Positions 61,290 through 64,000 of a stretch of 64,000 nt of DNA are shown here, piece after piece. Within the stretch, counting starts at the first letter, position 1; each line of letters starts with the position of its first letter. The notes below the pieces were generated by a model. The model did not search any database and was not told where the DNA came from. It worked only from the letters and a program-made list of their open reading frames with translations. Made by a program: the position numbers and the translations under genes. This stretch comes from Halosimplex carlsbadense 2-9-1 (lineage in GTDB: Archaea; Halobacteriota; Halobacteria; Halobacteriales; Haloarculaceae), in the NCBI RefSeq assembly GCF_000337455.1, contig NZ_AOIU01000034.1:1-64000 (forward strand), written 5' to 3'.

Positions 61290-62329
61290 GCGTCGCGACG
61301 CGACTGGGCGGACTCGACCGGAGCGCGCAACTGGTCGGTGGGGTCGGGACCGTCCTGCTGGCGTTGACCATCGGGTCCTTTCTCGTCGCGCCCGCGCTGA
61401 CCGGCTACCTCGCGCTCGTGTTCGGCGTGTTCGTCTTCCTCAGTTACGTCGTGGACGAGGAGAACACCGCCCGGTTTCTCCTGTTCGTGACGACCACGTC
61501 GACGGTCCTCATCCTCGCGTTCATCACCGTCTATCTGCTCATCAACGCGGTCCCGGTGGTCCGTGAGATGGGGCTGTACCTCCTCGTCGGCTCGGACCCC
61601 TTCTGGAACACCGGCACGAACGTCTACTCGCTCGTCCCCGCGATGTGGGGGACGTTTCTGACGACGATCATCGCCACGCTCGTCGCAGCGCCGCTGGGGA
61701 TCGCCGGCGCCGTGTTCATCAGCGAGGTCGCGCCCGGTTGGGCGCGCGAGATCGTCAAGCCAGCCGTCGAGATGTTGGCAGGCATCCCCTCGATCGTCTA
61801 CGGCTTCATCGGCTTCACGGTCCTCTCGCCGTACTTCCAGGGCGAACTCGCCGTCCCCCAGCTGGGCAACCTCTTCATCGTCGGCTTCGTCATCGGCGTC
61901 ATGGCGCTGCCGACCGTCGTCTCGGTCGCCGAGGACGCCATCGCCGCCGTCCCGGGCCCCATGAAAGACGGCGCGCACGCGCTCGGCGCGACCGACTGGC
62001 AGACGACCACGAGCGTGACGCTCCCGACCGCCTTCTCCGGGATCTCAGCCGCGGTCCTGCTCGGCGTCGGCCGCGCCGTCGGCGAGACGATGGCCGCCAC
62101 GGTCGTCCTCGCCAACGTCACGAACCTGCCCGAGCCGCTCGCGAACGTCTTCGGCAGCACGATCACGCTCACGAGCCTCATCGCGAGCCAGTACGGGGCC
62201 GCCAGCGGGCTCCAGTTCTCCGCGCTGTTCGCCGCCGGGGTCGTGCTGTTCGTCACGGTGATGGGCTTTTCCGTCGGCTCACAGCTCATCGAGCGTCGGA
62301 TGCGGGAACGGCTGGGTGGTGACCAATGA
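61286..62329 (+). CDS. pstC: Phosphate ABC transporter permease PstC
   Basis: A 347-residue membrane protein with about eight helices and the ABC permease core: AMWGTFLTTIIATLVAAPLG, LAGIPSIVYGFIG, and the EAA loop GAHALGATDWQTTTSVTLP. It forms the channel with PstA. It overlaps both neighbours by 4 bases (ATGA), so pstSCA are translationally coupled. Confidence 0.93.
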   Translation: MSVATRLGGLDRSAQLVGGVGTVLLALTIGSFLVAPALTGYLALVFGVFVFLSYVVDEENTARFLLFVTTTSTVLILAFITVYLLINAVPVVREMGLYLLVGSDPFWNTGTNVYSLVPAMWGTFLTTIIATLVAAPLGIAGAVFISEVAPGWAREIVKPAVEMLAGIPSIVYGFIGFTVLSPYFQGELAVPQLGNLFIVGFVIGVMALPTVVSVAEDAIAAVPGPMKDGAHALGATDWQTTTSVTLPTAFSGISAAVLLGVGRAVGETMAATVVLANVTNLPEPLANVFGSTITLTSLIASQYGAASGLQFSALFAAGVVLFVTVMGFSVGSQLIERRMRERLGGDQ

Positions 62330-63972
62330 GCCTCGGCACGGACGCGACCACCGACAGCGCGCGCGCCATCGTCACCGGTGACTCCTCGACCCGGGAACTG
62401 CTCAGCGGCGGCCTGGTCGCGATTTCGTTCGCGTCGTTCGTCTTCAGCCTGCTCGCCGTCGCACAGTACGTCCCGGCCGACGCGACCGTCGGCGGGGTCA
62501 CCCTGGCGACCGTCCTCGGCGGCGCGCTCGCCGTCGTCGGTCTCGGGGTCGTCGTCCTCGGAGCGGCTTCGTACGCGGGCGCGTTCGAGACCGAGCCCGG
62601 CCACACGGGCGGGCTCGTCTCCGCCGCCTTCGTCGGCGCGCTCTGGTTCGCGGTGGGCGGGCTCATCGGCGCGCAGACGCTCGGACTCTCGGCCCTGTGG
62701 CCCGTCGTCGCACTGGCCGCCGGCGGCGTCGGCGGCGGCGTCGCCCTGTTCGCCCGCGAGGACCTCGGCGTCACACTCTCGACGGGCCTGTTCGTCCTCC
62801 TGTCCGGACTCGTCGTCCTGACGGGCCTGGTCGGCCCGGGCTGGCAGTGGTCGCCCGAGGGCTTCTCGATCACGGTCCCCGCCGTCGTCGGCATCCCGGT
62901 GATCACGCTGTTCGCCGCGCTCGTCGGCGCCTGGACGGCCGCCCGGGTCTACGGTGGCTTCGGTCCGCAGGGCCGACAGCTCGGTGCGCACATGCTCATC
63001 GGTACGAACGCCGCCGGGATGTTGGCGCTGCTCGGCTCCATCGTCGGCTTCATCCTCGTCCGCGGGTTCAGTCCGATGACCGAAGGGATCGAGTACGGTC
63101 TCTTCTGGGGCCCCTGGACGTGGTTCAACCCACCGCTGGTCGACACCTGGGTCGTCGTCGAAGGACCGATCGTCTGGTTCTACTGGCCGTTCGTCATGGA
63201 GGGCTACAGCACGCTCGGGGCGGGCATCGACGGCGTCCTGCCGGCTATCGTCGGCACCGTCTGGCTGGTCGCCGGTGCCATCGCCTTCGCCGTCCCGCTG
63301 GGCGTCGGCGCGGCGGTCTTCCTCACCGAGTACGCCGAGGAGGGCCGATTCACCTTCCTCGTCGAAATCTCGACCAACGGGCTGTGGTCGACCCCGAGCA
63401 TCGTCTACGGGCTGTTCGGGCTGGCGTTCCTCGTCCCGCGGCTCGGCAACACGAACTCCATTCTCGCCGGCCAGCTCGTCCTCGGGTTCATGCTGCTGCC
63501 GCTGGTGGTGATCACCAGCCGCGAGTCGCTCAAGAGCGTCCCCGACGAGTACCGCGACGCCAGCGCCGCGCTGGGCGTCTCGAAGTGGGAGACCATCAAG
63601 AGCGTCGTCCTCCCGGCGTCGCTGCCGGGCGTCATCACCGGAGTCATCCTCGGCGTCGGTCGGATCGCCGGCGAGACGGCTCCGATCCTGCTCGTGACGA
63701 CGAGTTCCCCGTTCCCCTCGGAGGTCGCCGGCGTCATCGAGGGGGGCTTCCGGTTCACGTCGGCGTTCCCCTTCGTCGCCGTGCCGGACGTGAACCTCAT
63801 CCAGTCGTCCAGCGCGCTGCCCTACCAGCTGTTCGCGGTCATCGGCGCCGGGCTCGGGGAGAACCTCGACTTCGCGTGGGGCACGGCGCTGGTGCTGTTG
63901 CTGGTCGTCATGAGCTTCTACGCGGTCGGCGTGACGTCGCGGATCTACTTCAGGAGGAAACTCGACCAATGA
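62326..63972 (+). CDS. pstA: Phosphate ABC transporter permease PstA (extended)
   Basis: A 548-residue membrane protein, much longer than the usual 280-300. About 250 N-terminal residues add six to seven extra helices; then comes the permease core with AIAFAVPLGVGAAVFLTEYA, TPSIVYGLFGL, and EAA loop RDASAALGVSKWETIKSVVLP. The extension is seen in haloarchaeal PstA and has no known role. The stop overlaps the pstB start by 4 bases. Confidence 0.9.
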   Translation: MSLGTDATTDSARAIVTGDSSTRELLSGGLVAISFASFVFSLLAVAQYVPADATVGGVTLATVLGGALAVVGLGVVVLGAASYAGAFETEPGHTGGLVSAAFVGALWFAVGGLIGAQTLGLSALWPVVALAAGGVGGGVALFAREDLGVTLSTGLFVLLSGLVVLTGLVGPGWQWSPEGFSITVPAVVGIPVITLFAALVGAWTAARVYGGFGPQGRQLGAHMLIGTNAAGMLALLGSIVGFILVRGFSPMTEGIEYGLFWGPWTWFNPPLVDTWVVVEGPIVWFYWPFVMEGYSTLGAGIDGVLPAIVGTVWLVAGAIAFAVPLGVGAAVFLTEYAEEGRFTFLVEISTNGLWSTPSIVYGLFGLAFLVPRLGNTNSILAGQLVLGFMLLPLVVITSRESLKSVPDEYRDASAALGVSKWETIKSVVLPASLPGVITGVILGVGRIAGETAPILLVTTSSPFPSEVAGVIEGGFRFTSAFPFVAVPDVNLIQSSSALPYQLFAVIGAGLGENLDFAWGTALVLLLVVMSFYAVGVTSRIYFRRKLDQ

Positions 63973-64000
63973 GCGAAACGGACATCACACAGACCGAGGA
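63969..64000 (+). CDS. pstB: Start of PstB phosphate ABC ATPase (cut by window edge)
   Basis: ATG 63969 overlaps the pstA stop (ATGA) and gives MSETDITQTE before the window ends. The first ten codons have no diagnostic motif. The call rests on gene order pstSCA-B and the overlap alone. Confidence 0.6.
   Translation, partial: MSETDITQTE

Noticed and set aside
61798-63969. 723-codon minus-strand frame
   Set aside because: Antisense shadow of pstA, with Asp/Arg/Glu bias and no motif.
1-64000. CRISPR arrays, intact insertion sequences, prophage genes
   Set aside because: No regularly spaced direct repeats, transposase or phage structural genes were recognised in any frame.

Overview
The window comes from a halophilic archaeon (class Halobacteria). 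The evidence is high GC with GC-rich third positions, strongly acidic proteins, twin-arginine lipoproteins, many ATGA-type gene overlaps, TATA boxes placed for leaderless transcripts, and haloarchaeal families such as the bacterio-opsin-activator-type HTH regulators, small zinc-ribbon proteins, an AbrB-PhoU fusion and DUF2240. I do not assign a genus.

Layout. 1-13 kb is a cell-surface glycan region: two sulfatase-like proteins (one cut by the window edge), a formyltransferase-like protein overlapping a beta-propeller gene, a DUF1616 membrane protein, a beta-helix lipoprotein, a large polytopic membrane protein, a Wzx-type flippase, a Gfo/Idh/MocA oxidoreductase and a DUF354 glycosyltransferase-like protein. 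13.2-22.5 kb is a potassium and proton homeostasis block: one unknown membrane protein, a single-RCK TrkA, TrkH plus a 68-residue membrane protein, a two-RCK TrkA, a second TrkH, and a CPA-type antiporter fused to RCK domains. 22.5-24.1 kb holds a solitary Dam-type adenine methyltransferase between two stretches that look like decayed small genes. 24.1-38.5 kb is the fused S10-spc ribosomal protein operon on the minus strand, led by a SPOUT RNA methyltransferase gene and ending in secY, with most genes overlapping by 1-10 bases or separated by a few.

38.7-58.3 kb is a mosaic of short transcription units: a zinc ribbon, tRNA-Gly(GCC), a thiamine-binding-like protein, mch, two HTH-10 regulators, an esterase, a BKACE-family enzyme coupled to a small Cys-rich protein, pyrF preceded by a strongly structured noncoding stretch, a PQQ-propeller lipoprotein, a membrane J-domain protein, archaeal phosphoglycolate phosphatase, a GTPBP1-like GTPase, a 40% glutamine repeat protein, an NAD(P)-binding protein, a HAD hydrolase, DUF2240 and ribosomal protein S8e. 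58.7 kb to the end is a phosphate module: AbrB-PhoU regulator divergent from pstS-pstC-pstA and the first codons of pstB.

The most unusual item is the Gln-rich protein at 53226-54122: two copies of a 60-residue cassette flank eight near-tandem nonapeptide-like units, in a proteome that otherwise favours Asp and Glu. Second is the multi-helix noncoding region at 44821-45120 upstream of pyrF. All calls come from reading the sequence; no database search was possible.
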